Notes: generated by a model from the sequence alone, not told the origin. 64,000 bases of DNA from Wylensekiella montiformis (GCF_009697385.1 NZ_VUNL01000006.1:119399-183398); one strand, 5' to 3'. Shown: positions 1 to 9,329, counted from the stretch's first letter. A program made the numbers and translations.

Positions 1-899
1 GCGCTGATGATGGACACGCGCAGGGAATCCAGTCCGGCATCGACGATTTTTCGGATTCCCTCCGTCCAGCCGGCATTCGAATTCATATTAATCTGGCCTT
101 TTCCTGTTTTCGCGCGAATCAGCCGAATCCCTGCCGCAATATTGTCCGCAGCCAAAGACGGTTCCCCCTCACATCCCTGGCCAAAACTGATAATGCCATC
201 AGGTGCAACGGACAGATGATAAATACCTACCTCGGCAATCTCCTCCGGTGTCGGACGAAAACGAATCCGTTCCTGCGGCGAAGGACAGCATTCCGCCGGC
301 TGCAGCGAAATGCAGCCAAAACAGTTGGCGTTGCAAACCGGAGAAGTGGGAATCCCGCATTCCCAGCGGCGGTAAAACAGATTCTGCGCCGTACAGCAAT
401 GCCATTTCAAGCTGCACCCTCCGACCTGTTCGACAATGCGATTGCCCGGCAGGTCTTTTTTGGTGCGGCGAACCAGTTTCTTAAGTTCCTTCGTATTGTA
501 ATGAGCAGGGTCCCATTTGTCATTTTCATCCGTATAAACCGCTGCACAATAAAGCTCATCCCGATAAACAACAACCGCCGTATAACCATAAAGCGGAAGG
601 CGGGCTGCGCCTTCCTGCCGTTCATAAGCTGGAAGATACAATCTGGTATAGCCGGCGGGAAGAATGGCCGCTACAGCCATTCCGCGAATCGGCAACACTT
701 CCCCTTCCCCGCTCATCCCCACCGCGAGATGATCCGGCAGCAGCATAAGGTCAGCGCTTTCCGGCAAGGGAATGAGGTCTTCGGGCGTCAGGCGGACATT
801 CTCTCTGCCGGTCCGCCCCATCCCTGTCAGTCCCGGCGCATCCAGAATATTTCCCTTTTCATCCGCATAAACCGCGGTAATCCGGTCAGACTTCGTCAT
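1..899 (-). CDS. Radical SAM protein, 3' end cut by window edge
   Basis: Reading leftward from ATG at 899-897, the frame stays open for 299 codons to the window edge, so the C-terminus is missing. A CxxxCxxC cluster motif lies at C189, C193 and C196, which in the radical SAM superfamily binds the [4Fe-4S] cluster that cleaves S-adenosylmethionine. It is followed by a GQGCEGEP segment near residues 240-247 and further cysteines (C204, C205). About 185 residues precede the cluster, unusual for a bare radical SAM core, so an N-terminal domain is present. A GGGAGG ribosome site sits 6 bases before the ATG. The start overlaps the end of pth by 14 bases, so the two are probably cotranscribed. The substrate is unknown; radical SAM genes beside pth are seen in related bacteria, but I cannot assign a reaction. 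Confidence 0.88.
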   Translation of the reverse strand, partial: MTKSDRITAVYADEKGNILDAPGLTGMGRTGRENVRLTPEDLIPLPESADLMLLPDHLAVGMSGEGEVLPIRGMAVAAILPAGYTRLYLPAYERQEGAARLPLYGYTAVVVYRDELYCAAVYTDENDKWDPAHYNTKELKKLVRRTKKDLPGNRIVEQVGGCSLKWHCCTAQNLFYRRWECGIPTSPVCNANCFGCISLQPAECCPSPQERIRFRPTPEEIAEVGIYHLSVAPDGIISFGQGCEGEPSLAADNIAAGIRLIRAKTGKGQINMNSNAGWTEGIRKIVDAGLDSLRVSIIS

Positions 900-1506
900 G
901 CGTTTCCTCCCTCTTTTCCGCTTTTTCCTTAGCCGCTTTCTTTTTTCTGGGATTAAACCGGTTCATGGCCATATCCGCTCCCTCCTGCACAATACATTCC
1001 ACTGCAGGAAGCAAATATTGTATCGCATCCTTTACCCGCGGTACCTCATCCTCAGAAAAAGGCGCCAGCACATGATGAACAACCGTCCAGCCCGGAAGAG
1101 GACGTCCGATGCCGATACGCACCCGGACAAAATGCTCATCGCCCACATGCGCCAGAACCGATTTAATGCCATTATGTCCTCCTGCGCTTCCCTTTTTTCG
1201 GATGCGGACCACACCAGCCGGAATATCCATATCATCATGAACGACGATCAGATCTTCCGGCTCCAGCTTATACCAGTCCATAAGCGGACCGATCGCTCTA
1301 CCGCTCTCGTTCATATAGGTCTGAGGCTTGACCAGCAGCACCTTCTCCGCTCCGATCCGCGCCTCCGCCACCAACGCATTTTCCTTCTGTTTCCATCCGG
1401 AAGCACCAAGATGCCCGGCCAAAGCATCCACAAAAAGAAATCCTGCATTATGCTTTGTTTTCGCATATTCATTTCCTGGATTTCCCAGGCCTGCAATCAT
1501 CTTCAT
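886..1506 (-). CDS. pth: Peptidyl-tRNA hydrolase
   Basis: Cytosolic enzyme that cleaves peptidyl-tRNA released by stalled ribosomes, recycling tRNA. The protein opens with the family signature MKMIAGLGNPG and carries the conserved KPQTYMNESG, HDDMDIP and GSAGGHNG segments. The 206-residue length is normal for the family, with a lysine-rich tail. The frame can be extended to a TTG at 1515, but that codon directly abuts the AAAGGAG ribosome site. The ATG at 1506 sits 10 bases downstream of it and gives the usual N-terminus, so I chose that start. The downstream radical SAM gene overlaps the last 14 bases. Confidence 0.96.
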   Translation of the reverse strand: MKMIAGLGNPGNEYAKTKHNAGFLFVDALAGHLGASGWKQKENALVAEARIGAEKVLLVKPQTYMNESGRAIGPLMDWYKLEPEDLIVVHDDMDIPAGVVRIRKKGSAGGHNGIKSVLAHVGDEHFVRVRIGIGRPLPGWTVVHHVLAPFSEDEVPRVKDAIQYLLPAVECIVQEGADMAMNRFNPRKKKAAKEKAEKREETHDEV

Positions 1507-1579
1507 CTCCGCCAAACTCCTTTATCCGATGCTAACGGGTGATAAGACTCCCCCCGACTCGGTTTCATTTGATCCTGCG

Positions 1580-1610
1580 AAAAAATCCCCGCCGTCTTTC
1601 CCGGCGGGGA
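1580..1610 (-). terminator. Rho-independent terminator after uppP
   Basis: An 8-bp G+C-rich stem (1586-1593 with 1603-1610, loop TCTTTC-type) is followed on the minus strand by six T. It separates uppP from pth. Confidence 0.8.
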
Positions 1611-1639
1611 ACCTTTACCTGCCTATTATATCATATCTC

Positions 1640-2488
1640 TCAGCAGTCTGCAGTAGGATCGCCGATCAGAAACAAATACGCCAGCACGACAAGGCCGAGC
1701 GCGATCCGGTACCAGCCGAATGCCTTGAAGTCATTGGTCTTAATATAACTAAGCAAAAATTTAATGGACAGAATAGAAACAATAAATGCCGTCACCATGC
1801 CAACGATCAGAATGATGATTTCCGCGCCGGTATAATGAAACCCAAACTTAACCATTTTCAACAGACTCGCACCAAACATAACCGGAATGGCCAGAAAAAA
1901 AGTAAACTCCGCCGCCACATAACGGCTGGCGCCAAAAAGAATACCGCCGAGGATCGTTGCACCGGAACGACTTGTGCCCGGCACCAGCGACAGCACCTGA
2001 AAAACGCCGATAATGAATGCCGTCTTATAATCCAGTCTGGATAAATCCGAAATACGCGGGCGGCGATGTTTGTTGTAATTTTCCACCACGATAAACAGGA
2101 TGCCGTAAAGAATCAGAGTAAATGACACAACAGGAGCAGTCATGAAATGCTTTTCCATATAATCGTTGAACAACAGACCGATAACGGCAGCCGGCAGGCA
2201 GGCGAGAATTACCTTGCTCCACAGGCGGACCGTCTCCTTTTTTTCCTGACGTGACTTCCAGGATGACCACGGATTCAACTTCTCAAAATTTAAAGCGACA
2301 ACGGCCAGAATCGCCCCAAGCTGAATGACCACCAGAAACATATCCATGAACTGCTTGGATACATCCAGTCTGACAAACTCATCCACCAAAATCATATGTC
2401 CTGTGCTGGAAACAGGAAGCCATTCGGTCAATCCTTCGACCACACCGAACAAAATGGTCTTAATCAGTTCCATAATACTTAAATCCAC
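1640..2488 (-). CDS. uppP: Undecaprenyl-diphosphatase UppP/BacA
   Basis: Integral membrane phosphatase that recycles undecaprenyl diphosphate to the monophosphate carrier used for peptidoglycan and surface polysaccharide export; overexpression gives bacitracin resistance. The two family motifs are present: E18xxxE22 with V26-S27-S28 and H31, and PGTSRSGAT at residues 170-178. Several hydrophobic helices fill the rest. The start is a GTG at 2488, 8-9 bases after a strong GGAGGG site; an ATG five codons in is possible. It is 282 residues long, typical for the family, and stands alone between terminators. Confidence 0.96.
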   Translation of the reverse strand: MDLSIMELIKTILFGVVEGLTEWLPVSSTGHMILVDEFVRLDVSKQFMDMFLVVIQLGAILAVVALNFEKLNPWSSWKSRQEKKETVRLWSKVILACLPAAVIGLLFNDYMEKHFMTAPVVSFTLILYGILFIVVENYNKHRRPRISDLSRLDYKTAFIIGVFQVLSLVPGTSRSGATILGGILFGASRYVAAEFTFFLAIPVMFGASLLKMVKFGFHYTGAEIIILIVGMVTAFIVSILSIKFLLSYIKTNDFKAFGWYRIALGLVVLAYLFLIGDPTADC

Positions 2489-2726
2489 TGTGAATTCCCT
2501 CCTGAATAATCAATCGGCACAAAGCTGTGCACAAGCAGATTTCATTATAGCATAGCCAATAAGACTATGCATGACTTTCCGGAAGATTTTCGCTGAAATT
2601 TTATTCTTTTGTGTGAGCCGGTTACGGAATCCGCCCTTCTTCTTTTGCTACAATCAAAGCACAGCAAGGAAAGACCTGCACATATACCAATAAAATATCC
2701 CACCCATAGTTCAGGAGGAAACAACC

Positions 2727-3035
2727 ATGTCCACAACGATTATCACAAAAGAAAATTTTCAGGAAGAAGTACTGCATTCTCATCAAACCGTGCTGATCGA
2801 CTTCTGGGCAGACTGGTGCGGCCCATGCCGCATGCTCTCGCCGATCATCGATCAGGTGGCCGCTGATCACAGCGACATAAAAATCGGCAAGGTGAACGTC
2901 GACGAACAGCCGGAGCTGGCAGCCCGCTTTGGCGTCATGAGCATCCCTACGCTCGTTGTCTTCCGCAACGGAGAAAAGGCCGGAGAATCCGTCGGCCTCA
3001 TTCCCAAGGAGCAAGTAGAAGCACTGCTTCGTTGA
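2727..3035 (+). CDS. trxA: Thioredoxin
   Basis: Small cytosolic disulfide reductase (102 residues). The active site W30-C-G-P-C34 and the cis-proline segment SIPT are present, and the length is that of classical thioredoxin. A perfect AGGAGG ribosome site lies 8 bases upstream. It is the only plus-strand gene in the first 8 kb and is convergent with a Crp/Fnr regulator across a shared terminator. No thioredoxin reductase is encoded nearby. Confidence 0.97.
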   Translation: MSTTIITKENFQEEVLHSHQTVLIDFWADWCGPCRMLSPIIDQVAADHSDIKIGKVNVDEQPELAARFGVMSIPTLVVFRNGEKAGESVGLIPKEQVEALLR

Positions 3036-3060
3036 ACGCAGCTGCATTCCGAACAATCCA

Positions 3061-3110
3061 AAACGACCCTTTCAGACCGGAATTTCTCTTCCGGTCTGAA
3101 AGGGTCGTTT
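3061..3110. terminator. Bidirectional terminator between trxA and the Crp-type gene
   Basis: A perfect 20-bp inverted repeat (3061-3080 with 3091-3110) around a 10-base A+T-rich loop, with short A and T runs on both flanks. It ends both convergent transcripts. Confidence 0.85.
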
Positions 3111-3150
3111 CTGCTATATTCTATCCTTCTACAGGCCATGGTTTCGGGCC

Positions 3151-3831
3151 TCATCCAGCCCTCCTGACAAGCGCCTGACGATCCACCAGTCGGATACATC
3201 CGCGCGACGTTTTAATCCAGCCTTCCTGACTGAAATACTTCACCAGACGGCTGACGACTTCACGCGCCGTTCCCATAAAACGGGCAATTTGCTCATGCGT
3301 CAAATGAATTTCATCGCCGCCTTCCTTTTCACTTTCCTCAAGCAAAAAGATTGCCAATCTGCGATCCGCTGACAAAAACAGCACCTGCTGCATCTTCCAA
3401 AGCATGTCTGATAACCGCTGTGCAGCCAGTTCATAGCCATAGCAACGCACATAGATATTGGCATCAGCCAGCTGGCGAAATGCTGTTGCATCCGTCAAAA
3501 GGACATCTGTATCCTCCTCCGCATCAATATAGACATCAAAGGTAACAGCATCCAGTGCGCAGGACGCCGACAAAATGCCAACATCATCAGGAAACAGGCG
3601 ATACAGCGTCACTTCCCGCCCGTCTTCCGACATGGTATAGACACGCAGCTGACCTTTTTTGATCAGCATAACGCCGATGCAATCCAACGGGCCTTGATGA
3701 ACCTGAACCCCCCGATCGTAATGAACCGGATTCGTATGGGTACTGATCAGATTTCGTTCTTTTCCGGACAGATGCGGCCAAAAGTTAAAATGCCGGATAA
3801 ACAGATCCGTATAGACCGGATTCTCTTTCAT
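3151..3831 (-). CDS. Crp/Fnr-family transcriptional regulator
   Basis: DNA-binding regulator of 226 residues. An N-terminal cyclic-nucleotide-binding-like beta-barrel is followed by a dimerization helix and a C-terminal winged helix-turn-helix that contains the LTHEQIARFMGTAREVVSR recognition segment near residues 170-190. No N-terminal cysteine cluster of the Fnr type is visible, so an iron-sulfur oxygen sensor is unlikely; the ligand is unknown. I chose ATG 3831 because GAAGGAG lies 8 bases upstream; the ATG seven codons earlier lies in front of that site. It follows prs by about 40 bases on the same strand and may be read with it. Confidence 0.9.
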   Translation of the reverse strand: MKENPVYTDLFIRHFNFWPHLSGKERNLISTHTNPVHYDRGVQVHQGPLDCIGVMLIKKGQLRVYTMSEDGREVTLYRLFPDDVGILSASCALDAVTFDVYIDAEEDTDVLLTDATAFRQLADANIYVRCYGYELAAQRLSDMLWKMQQVLFLSADRRLAIFLLEESEKEGGDEIHLTHEQIARFMGTAREVVSRLVKYFSQEGWIKTSRGCIRLVDRQALVRRAG

Positions 3832-3873
3832 CGGAAAAACTCCTTCCGCCATGCGGAATGAAACGGCATGCCG

Positions 3874-4821
3874 TTAACGGAACAGCTGGCTGACGGAACG
3901 ATGACTCTGGATACGCATGATAACATCGCCCAAGGCATCGGCCAGAGACAAGGTAACGATCTTTTCGGATTTCTTTTCCGGCGGAAGCGGGATCGTATTC
4001 GTGATGACAAGCTTCTCGATGGGGGATTCATTAATCCGTGCCACAGCGGGATCGCTGAGAATCGCATGTGAGCAGGAGGCAAAGATCCGCTTGGCACCGC
4101 GTTTCTCCAGTGCGCGGGCGCCCTCGCAAAGAGAACCGGCCGTATCAACGATATCGTCAATGATGACAGCCGTTTTTCCTTCCACATCACCAATGAGGTT
4201 CATGACCTCTGCACAGCCCGGCTTCGGGCGGCGTTTTTCAATGATAGCAATCGGCGCATGAAGATGGTCTGCAAGAACACGTGCCCGCGTCACTCCGCCG
4301 AGATCCGGGGAAACGACGACAACATCCTCCAGCTTCTGCTCACGGAAATAATTGGCAATGACCGGTGCTGCGGCCAAATGATCCACCGGAATATCGAAAA
4401 AGCCCTGAATCTGACCGGCATGAAGGTCCACCGTCACCACGCGGGTCACACCAGCCGTGACCATCAGATTCGCGACCAGCTTGGCGGAAATCGGCTCGCG
4501 TCCGCGAGTCTTGCGATCCTGACGGGCATAGGCATAATACGGCACAACAGCCGTGATGCTGTGTGCAGAAGCGCGCTTGCAGGCATCCGCCATAATCAGC
4601 AATTCCATGAGGTTGTCATTCACCGGATAAGAAGTCGGCTGAATGATGAAAATATCCTTGCCGCGGATACTCTCGCTGATCATGACCTGCGTTTCCCCGT
4701 TGTTGAAATGACCGACGTATGCATCACAGAGATTTACACCGATGTGATCGGCGATTTCCTTTGCCAGCTCCGGATTCGCATTACCGGTCAGGATGCATAA
4801 GTTTCCAGTGTCTAAAGCCAT
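3874..4821 (-). CDS. prs: Ribose-phosphate pyrophosphokinase (PRPP synthase)
   Basis: Makes 5-phosphoribosyl diphosphate from ribose 5-phosphate and ATP for nucleotide, histidine and tryptophan synthesis. The class I signatures are intact: the flexible-loop segment [10 protein letters not shown], the metal site [11 protein letters not shown], and the PRPP-binding loop [12 protein letters not shown] near residues 215-226. The protein is 315 residues. The reading frame can be extended to a TTG, but that codon is inside the GGAGG ribosome site, so the ATG at 4821 is the start. The glmU-prs order is the classical Firmicutes arrangement. Confidence 0.97.
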   Translation of the reverse strand: MALDTGNLCILTGNANPELAKEIADHIGVNLCDAYVGHFNNGETQVMISESIRGKDIFIIQPTSYPVNDNLMELLIMADACKRASAHSITAVVPYYAYARQDRKTRGREPISAKLVANLMVTAGVTRVVTVDLHAGQIQGFFDIPVDHLAAAPVIANYFREQKLEDVVVVSPDLGGVTRARVLADHLHAPIAIIEKRRPKPGCAEVMNLIGDVEGKTAVIIDDIVDTAGSLCEGARALEKRGAKRIFASCSHAILSDPAVARINESPIEKLVITNTIPLPPEKKSEKIVTLSLADALGDVIMRIQSHRSVSQLFR

Positions 4822-4898
4822 TTTGTAAAAATCCTCCAAACCATATTCTACTAGAAAATTTCTTCTCCCGGGCAGATCATTCCACCCTTATATAAAAC

Positions 4899-4928
4899 AG
4901 TATAGCACTGTTTATACCCAATTGTCAT
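4899..4928 (-). promoter_or_regulatory. Candidate promoter of prs
   Basis: On the minus strand, ATGACA (4928-4923) and TATACT (4904-4899) are separated by 18 bases, upstream of the prs start. This suggests prs has its own promoter in addition to readthrough from glmU. Confidence 0.55.
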
Positions 4929-4971
4929 AAAGCTTTCCCGAAATGTGGATGCAAAAACATCCATTCTTTCC

Positions 4972-6339
4972 TTATTGGTCGCGCTTATCCGTCCATCCGT
5001 CAATGTTCTTCTGGCGCGCGCGTGCAATAGCCAATGAACGGGCAGGAACTGTTTTTGTGATCGTCGAACCGGCACCGATATAAGCGCCGTCTTCTATCGT
5101 AACCGGCGCAACGAGGTTCGAATTACAGCCGACAAAAGCATCATTGCCGATTTTCGTCCGATGCTTCGTCTTGCCATCATAATTGACCGTAATGGTGCCA
5201 CATCCCATATTCACGCGCTCACCCATATCGCAATCGCCGATATAAGAAAGATGCGGCAGTTTTGATCCTTTTCCGATGGTTGAATTCTTGACTTCGATGA
5301 AATTGTCGATCTTAACCCCGTCGCAAATATGCGTATCCGGACGCAAATGAACGAACTGTCCCAGCTGGACATCATCGTCTACCCTGCAGTCATGGGCAAA
5401 AAGGAACTGGCCGGTCACCCGATTCCCCATCGTGACGTTCTGCAGGCGCACAGAAGGACCGATCTCGCACTGCATGCCGATTCTCGTCCCCTTTTCCAGC
5501 CAGGTCATCGGATAAATAACCGTATCCTGTCCGACCTCCACATCGCAGTCGATATAGGTGGTATCAGGATCCATGATCGTAACGCCGCCGGCCATGAGCT
5601 CCTCGTTCTTGCGGCGGCGCAAGATTTTCTCCGCTCCGGCAAGCTGCTGGCGTGAATTGATGCCGAGTGTCGATTCGTAATCGTCCGCTGCTACCGCCCA
5701 TATCTTTTCTCCCTGCTTTTGCAGAATCTCCAGTACGTCAGGCAGATAATATTCCCCCTGCGCGTTGTCGTTCGTCACCTGATCCAGCGACGCAAACAAA
5801 GCCCGCGCATCAAAGCAATAGATGCCGGAATTCACTTCGCGCACCTGAAGCTCCTCTTCGGTCGCGTCCTTATGTTCGACGATTTTCTGCACCGTTCCCG
5901 CCGGCGTGCGGATAATGCGCCCATACCCGGTCGCATCCGGCATGATTGCCGTAAGAACAGTCGCCTTTGCCCCAGCCTCGCGATGGGCATCATAAAGCTT
6001 CTTCAGCAAACCGCCCGTCAGCAGCGGAGTGTCGCCGCAGAGTACCATGACGGTTCCCGTTTCATTCTTCAATAATTCCTTTGTCTGCATGACTGCATGT
6101 CCGGTACCAAGCTGCTCCTTCTGCTCCACAAACTCCGCCTGACCGGCTAAAGCTTCGCGAACCTGCTCCCCGCCGAACCCGGTAACCACGATATTTCTTC
6201 TGGCACCAGCTTCTTTTGCCGCGTCAAGCACATGCTGAACCATTGCTTTGCCGGCGGCTTTATGAAGCACCTTGGGTAATTTCGATTTCATGCGGGTTCC
6301 TTTGCCAGCGGCAAGGATTACGGTAACTAAATCTGACAT
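4972..6339 (-). CDS. glmU: Bifunctional GlmU (uridylyltransferase/acetyltransferase)
   Basis: Cytosolic enzyme making UDP-N-acetylglucosamine from glucosamine 1-phosphate, the precursor of peptidoglycan and lipid A. The N-terminal pyrophosphorylase domain has LAAGKGTRMKS near residues 9-19. The C-terminal half is a left-handed beta-helix of hexapeptide repeats with the acetyltransferase segment HLSYIGDCDMGERVNMG. The length of 455 residues is normal. It starts 3 bases after the stop of the GntR gene, so the two are translationally close. Confidence 0.97.
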   Translation of the reverse strand: MSDLVTVILAAGKGTRMKSKLPKVLHKAAGKAMVQHVLDAAKEAGARRNIVVTGFGGEQVREALAGQAEFVEQKEQLGTGHAVMQTKELLKNETGTVMVLCGDTPLLTGGLLKKLYDAHREAGAKATVLTAIMPDATGYGRIIRTPAGTVQKIVEHKDATEEELQVREVNSGIYCFDARALFASLDQVTNDNAQGEYYLPDVLEILQKQGEKIWAVAADDYESTLGINSRQQLAGAEKILRRRKNEELMAGGVTIMDPDTTYIDCDVEVGQDTVIYPMTWLEKGTRIGMQCEIGPSVRLQNVTMGNRVTGQFLFAHDCRVDDDVQLGQFVHLRPDTHICDGVKIDNFIEVKNSTIGKGSKLPHLSYIGDCDMGERVNMGCGTITVNYDGKTKHRTKIGNDAFVGCNSNLVAPVTIEDGAYIGAGSTITKTVPARSLAIARARQKNIDGWTDKRDQ

Positions 6340-6342
6340 CGT

Positions 6343-7104
6343 TTATTGCTCCTTTATCTGTGCAGAACACGGCTTGTCCTCTGCTTTTTTCTTTCTGGAT
6401 TTTGTTTTCCCTCTGGATTCGTTTTGCTTTTTCATGGCATCCATCGCTTTCAGCAAAGTCTTTTCCGAATTTTCCATATGGCGCTCAGCGGCCTTGCTGG
6501 CCGCTTTTCTATCCCCCTGAGCAATCGCTTCCACAATCGTGCGATGCTCATCCAGAGTAGCTTCCAGACGCCCCGGATACGACATGGACAAGGTGCGGAA
6601 CCGAGTCAGCTGATCGCGCAGATTAGAAATGATGCCGACCAGCCGGCCATTTCGGGCAGCATGATACATCGTATCATGAAACTCAATGTCCGTCTCAACA
6701 ATCTTATCCATGTTTCCTTCTTTAATATAATTGCCAATGATCACCAACAGACGCTGCAAATGCTCCAGTTCATCTGCCGTGATATGCTCGGCAGCCAGGC
6801 CATTGGACAGCGATTCCAATGCTGTACGAATCTCGAAGATCTCATTGATATCCCGAATCGACATGTTGGCGACATACGTTCCGCGGCGCGGCATCATGAC
6901 TACGTAACCTTCCAATTCCAGTTTGCGGATTGCCTCGCGGACCGGCGTACGGCTCACCCCCAGCTCCTCAGCCAGCTGGATCTCCATGATCCGTTCTCCC
7001 GGCTTGAGTATCCCTTTGCGGATTGCCTCGCGCAGAGACTCGCACACCACCTCACGCAAAGGCTGGTAGCTGTCTAATCGGATTGGAGCTAGTCTTTTGT
7101 CCAT
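6343..7104 (-). CDS. GntR-family regulator with FCD domain
   Basis: A 253-residue DNA-binding protein. The N-terminal winged helix has the GntR signature AEELGVSRTPVREAIRKLE near residues 44-62. The C-terminal all-helical FCD ligand domain has conserved acidic and histidine residues (EFHDTMYHAA, HRTIVEAI) that in relatives bind metal or carboxylates. A lysine-rich tail of about 30 residues follows. It occupies the place that PurR holds between ispE and glmU in Bacillus, but it is unrelated to PurR. A GAGGGAATT ribosome site precedes ATG 7104. The effector is unknown. Confidence 0.92.
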   Translation of the reverse strand: MDKRLAPIRLDSYQPLREVVCESLREAIRKGILKPGERIMEIQLAEELGVSRTPVREAIRKLELEGYVVMMPRRGTYVANMSIRDINEIFEIRTALESLSNGLAAEHITADELEHLQRLLVIIGNYIKEGNMDKIVETDIEFHDTMYHAARNGRLVGIISNLRDQLTRFRTLSMSYPGRLEATLDEHRTIVEAIAQGDRKAASKAAERHMENSEKTLLKAMDAMKKQNESRGKTKSRKKKAEDKPCSAQIKEQ

Positions 7105-7137
7105 TTACAATTCCCTCAATTCTGGTCGTTTCCTGTT

Positions 7138-8004
7138 TCAGTCATTCGTCAATTTCCCTGTCGTATGCGTCACAAAAATATCGGCATCCGTATTCTGCCG
7201 TAGAACCCCTGCAATCCGTTCTGCCCGCTCACGGCTCTCAGTCAATCCGAACACAGTTGGCCCGCTGCCGGACATCATGCTTGCCATCGCGCCCTGCTCC
7301 AGCATCATCGCTTTATACCGGGAAATGACCTCATACTTTTTAATAGTAACACTTTCAAGCACATTGCACAATAATCCGGCAATGGCTTTCCGGTCTCCAC
7401 GGGCAATTTCCTCACAAATCCGCTGATTATCCGGATGAACCGCCGCACCCTGTGCATCATAATTCTGATAGGCCCAGGCCGTAGAAACCGAAAGGCGCGG
7501 TTTGGCAAGGACCAGCCAGGTCAGCGGCATATCTTCCAGACGCTTCAGAATCTCGCCGCGTCCTGTCGCCAGCATCGTTCCCTCCATCAGGCAGAACGGA
7601 ATATCCGAGCCCAGCGACGCCCCAAGGTCACAGAGCGTTCGGCAGGGCAGCCCAAGCCCATACAACTCATTCATGCCGCGAAGCACCGCTGCGGCATCAG
7701 CACTGCCTCCGGCCAGCCCCGCCGCAACAGGAATACGTTTTGTCAGGTGCATTCGTACGCCGCCATCCAGCTGGTATGTCCTGCGCATTAAATCCGCTGC
7801 CCGCCATGCAAGATTTCCTTCGTCCGCACGCAGCCACGGTACACTGATGGAAAGCTGAATCGCATCCTCTGTTTTTTCCATTTCAATCGTATCATGCAAT
7901 GCGACAGACTGCATGACCATCGCTACCTCATGATATCCATCCGGCCGTTTTCCCAGAACATCCAGCGTCAGATTTATTTTTGCCTTTCCTTCTACTGTGA
8001 TCAC
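7138..8004 (-). CDS. ispE: 4-diphosphocytidyl-2-C-methyl-D-erythritol kinase
   Basis: GHMP kinase of the non-mevalonate isoprenoid pathway; phosphorylates CDP-methylerythritol. The N-terminus has AKINLTLDVLGKRPDGYHE, and the ATP-binding loop PVAAGLAGGSADAAAVL is near residues 92-108. A C-terminal MSGSGPTVFGL motif is present. It is 288 residues long, as usual. The start is GTG at 8004 with a weak ribosome site. It heads the ispE-GntR-glmU cluster and is divergent from the cyd locus. Confidence 0.96.
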   Translation of the reverse strand: MITVEGKAKINLTLDVLGKRPDGYHEVAMVMQSVALHDTIEMEKTEDAIQLSISVPWLRADEGNLAWRAADLMRRTYQLDGGVRMHLTKRIPVAAGLAGGSADAAAVLRGMNELYGLGLPCRTLCDLGASLGSDIPFCLMEGTMLATGRGEILKRLEDMPLTWLVLAKPRLSVSTAWAYQNYDAQGAAVHPDNQRICEEIARGDRKAIAGLLCNVLESVTIKKYEVISRYKAMMLEQGAMASMMSGSGPTVFGLTESRERAERIAGVLRQNTDADIFVTHTTGKLTND

Positions 8005-8087
8005 CCTGTATCCGTTCCCCCTTCACTCTTATTCTTTATAAGAATAGCAATATTTGAGAGCGGGTTCAAGTGTTTCTGTGCAATCTA

Positions 8088-8117
8088 TTGACACATTTCC
8101 TATTTTTGCAGGATAAT
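8088..8117 (+). promoter_or_regulatory. Promoter of the P-type ATPase-like gene
   Basis: TTGACA (8088-8093) and GATAAT (8112-8117) with an 18-base spacer, 34 bases before the chosen start codon. A near-consensus housekeeping promoter. Confidence 0.75.
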
Positions 8118-8150
8118 AATAGTCAGAATTATGCAATCGAGGTCGTCATC

Positions 8151-9326
8151 ATGAAAAAAAATCGTTGGATTCTTCTGTTTTCCGCCGCTGCCATTTTGGC
8201 CGCCATTATCAGTCTGTATCGGTACAGCGAAGGGGCTTCTGCCTCCGCAGCCATCAATATCTTTCTTTCCGTTTTGATCGTCTCCCTTCCGCTTCCTCTC
8301 TTTCTTGCGCACCGTCTCCCCCTGATTCGGGGAATGTCCCGGGCACGCCGTACATCAATCAACCTGAGCGGTTCTAAAGCGCTCTCTCTATTGGCACAGG
8401 CAGACACGATTCTTCTTCCCCGCTGCGGTGTGGTATCAAAGGGAAAGCCTTATCTCACCGGTCTGATTCCGGAGGGGACGGACTCTCATTCCCTGCTTGC
8501 TTTGGCTGCTTCCATCGAGCAAAGCTCGCTTCATCCGCTCGGTCAGGCCATCTGCAGCGCTGCCAAAGCGCGCGGCGTACAGCAAAAGATCCCGGCTGCC
8601 ATCAACGAAGTTCCGTCATGCGGAGTCGAAGCACTGAGCAGCCGCACGCTCATGCGCGCAGGAAAATCCTCCTGGCTCCAACAGGAAGGCGTAATCATCC
8701 CCGCGGAATTGCTGACAAAAGCAGATCAATTCTCCCAACGCGGGCAGCTCCCGGTCTTCGTCGCAGACGGGAAAGCATGCCGCGGCATGCTCCTTTTTGA
8801 CGACGACCTGTCACCGGAAAATATTACGGCTTTGCGGCGCCTGCATGATATGGGACTCCGCCTGATTATGATTACTGGCTGCAGCCGGCGCACAGCTTCC
8901 GCAGTTCAGAAAAAAGCAGGCCTGGACGAATTCCGTGCCGATCTCACGAACGAAGCCCGTCTGCGAGAATTTCAGATTCTGCAGGCCCACGGCGCCACCG
9001 TAATCGTGGCCGAGTGCCGTCTGCAACGGCTGGAAGCAGCCGGACTTCAGGCAGATTTGTTGCTAAAACTCGGAGACGAAGAACTTCCGTCGCCCGGCCC
9101 ATCACATCCGGCCCTGCTCGCAGGGCGCAGTCTGCACGACCTTCCTCAGCTGATCAGGATCAGCCGCCGCACCATGAAACGCGTCCGGCAGAATCGCTTT
9201 TTTGTCGTAATCGGCTGGATGCTCCTCCTGCTTCCCGCCGCATCCGCCATCCTTTCTCCGGCTGCGGCATTCGCCGGTCAATCGCTTCTCTGTCTGCTCA
9301 TTTTGATTCATTCCCTGCGCATTTAA
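8151..9326 (+). CDS. Catalytically degenerate P1B-type ATPase-like protein
   Basis: A 391-residue membrane protein that aligns by eye with the second half of heavy-metal P1B ATPases, but every catalytic motif is changed. The transmembrane CPC is L46-P47-L48. The phosphorylation motif DKTGT is PRCGV (90-94). TGDN of the P domain is TGCS (242-245). The GDGxND hinge is A287-E288-C289 with L291-Q292. The N-domain HP motif (H128-P129) and the post-hinge segment near 331-349 remain. Two N-terminal and two C-terminal membrane segments are visible; the actuator domain with TGE and the metal-binding N-terminus are absent. GAGG lies 8 bases before ATG 8151, so I preferred it to an upstream in-frame ATG at 8070. 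The frame is intact under a good promoter and directly precedes cydABDC. It cannot pump by the known mechanism; an assembly or regulatory role for cytochrome bd is inference. Confidence 0.85.
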   Translation: MKKNRWILLFSAAAILAAIISLYRYSEGASASAAINIFLSVLIVSLPLPLFLAHRLPLIRGMSRARRTSINLSGSKALSLLAQADTILLPRCGVVSKGKPYLTGLIPEGTDSHSLLALAASIEQSSLHPLGQAICSAAKARGVQQKIPAAINEVPSCGVEALSSRTLMRAGKSSWLQQEGVIIPAELLTKADQFSQRGQLPVFVADGKACRGMLLFDDDLSPENITALRRLHDMGLRLIMITGCSRRTASAVQKKAGLDEFRADLTNEARLREFQILQAHGATVIVAECRLQRLEAAGLQADLLLKLGDEELPSPGPSHPALLAGRSLHDLPQLIRISRRTMKRVRQNRFFVVIGWMLLLLPAASAILSPAAAFAGQSLLCLLILIHSLRI

Positions 9327-9329
9327 ACC

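Noticed and set aside
216..932. Plus-strand frame of 238 codons at the left edge
   Set aside because: Opposite the radical SAM gene, which has a good ribosome site and the CxxxCxxC motif; the plus-strand frame has neither.
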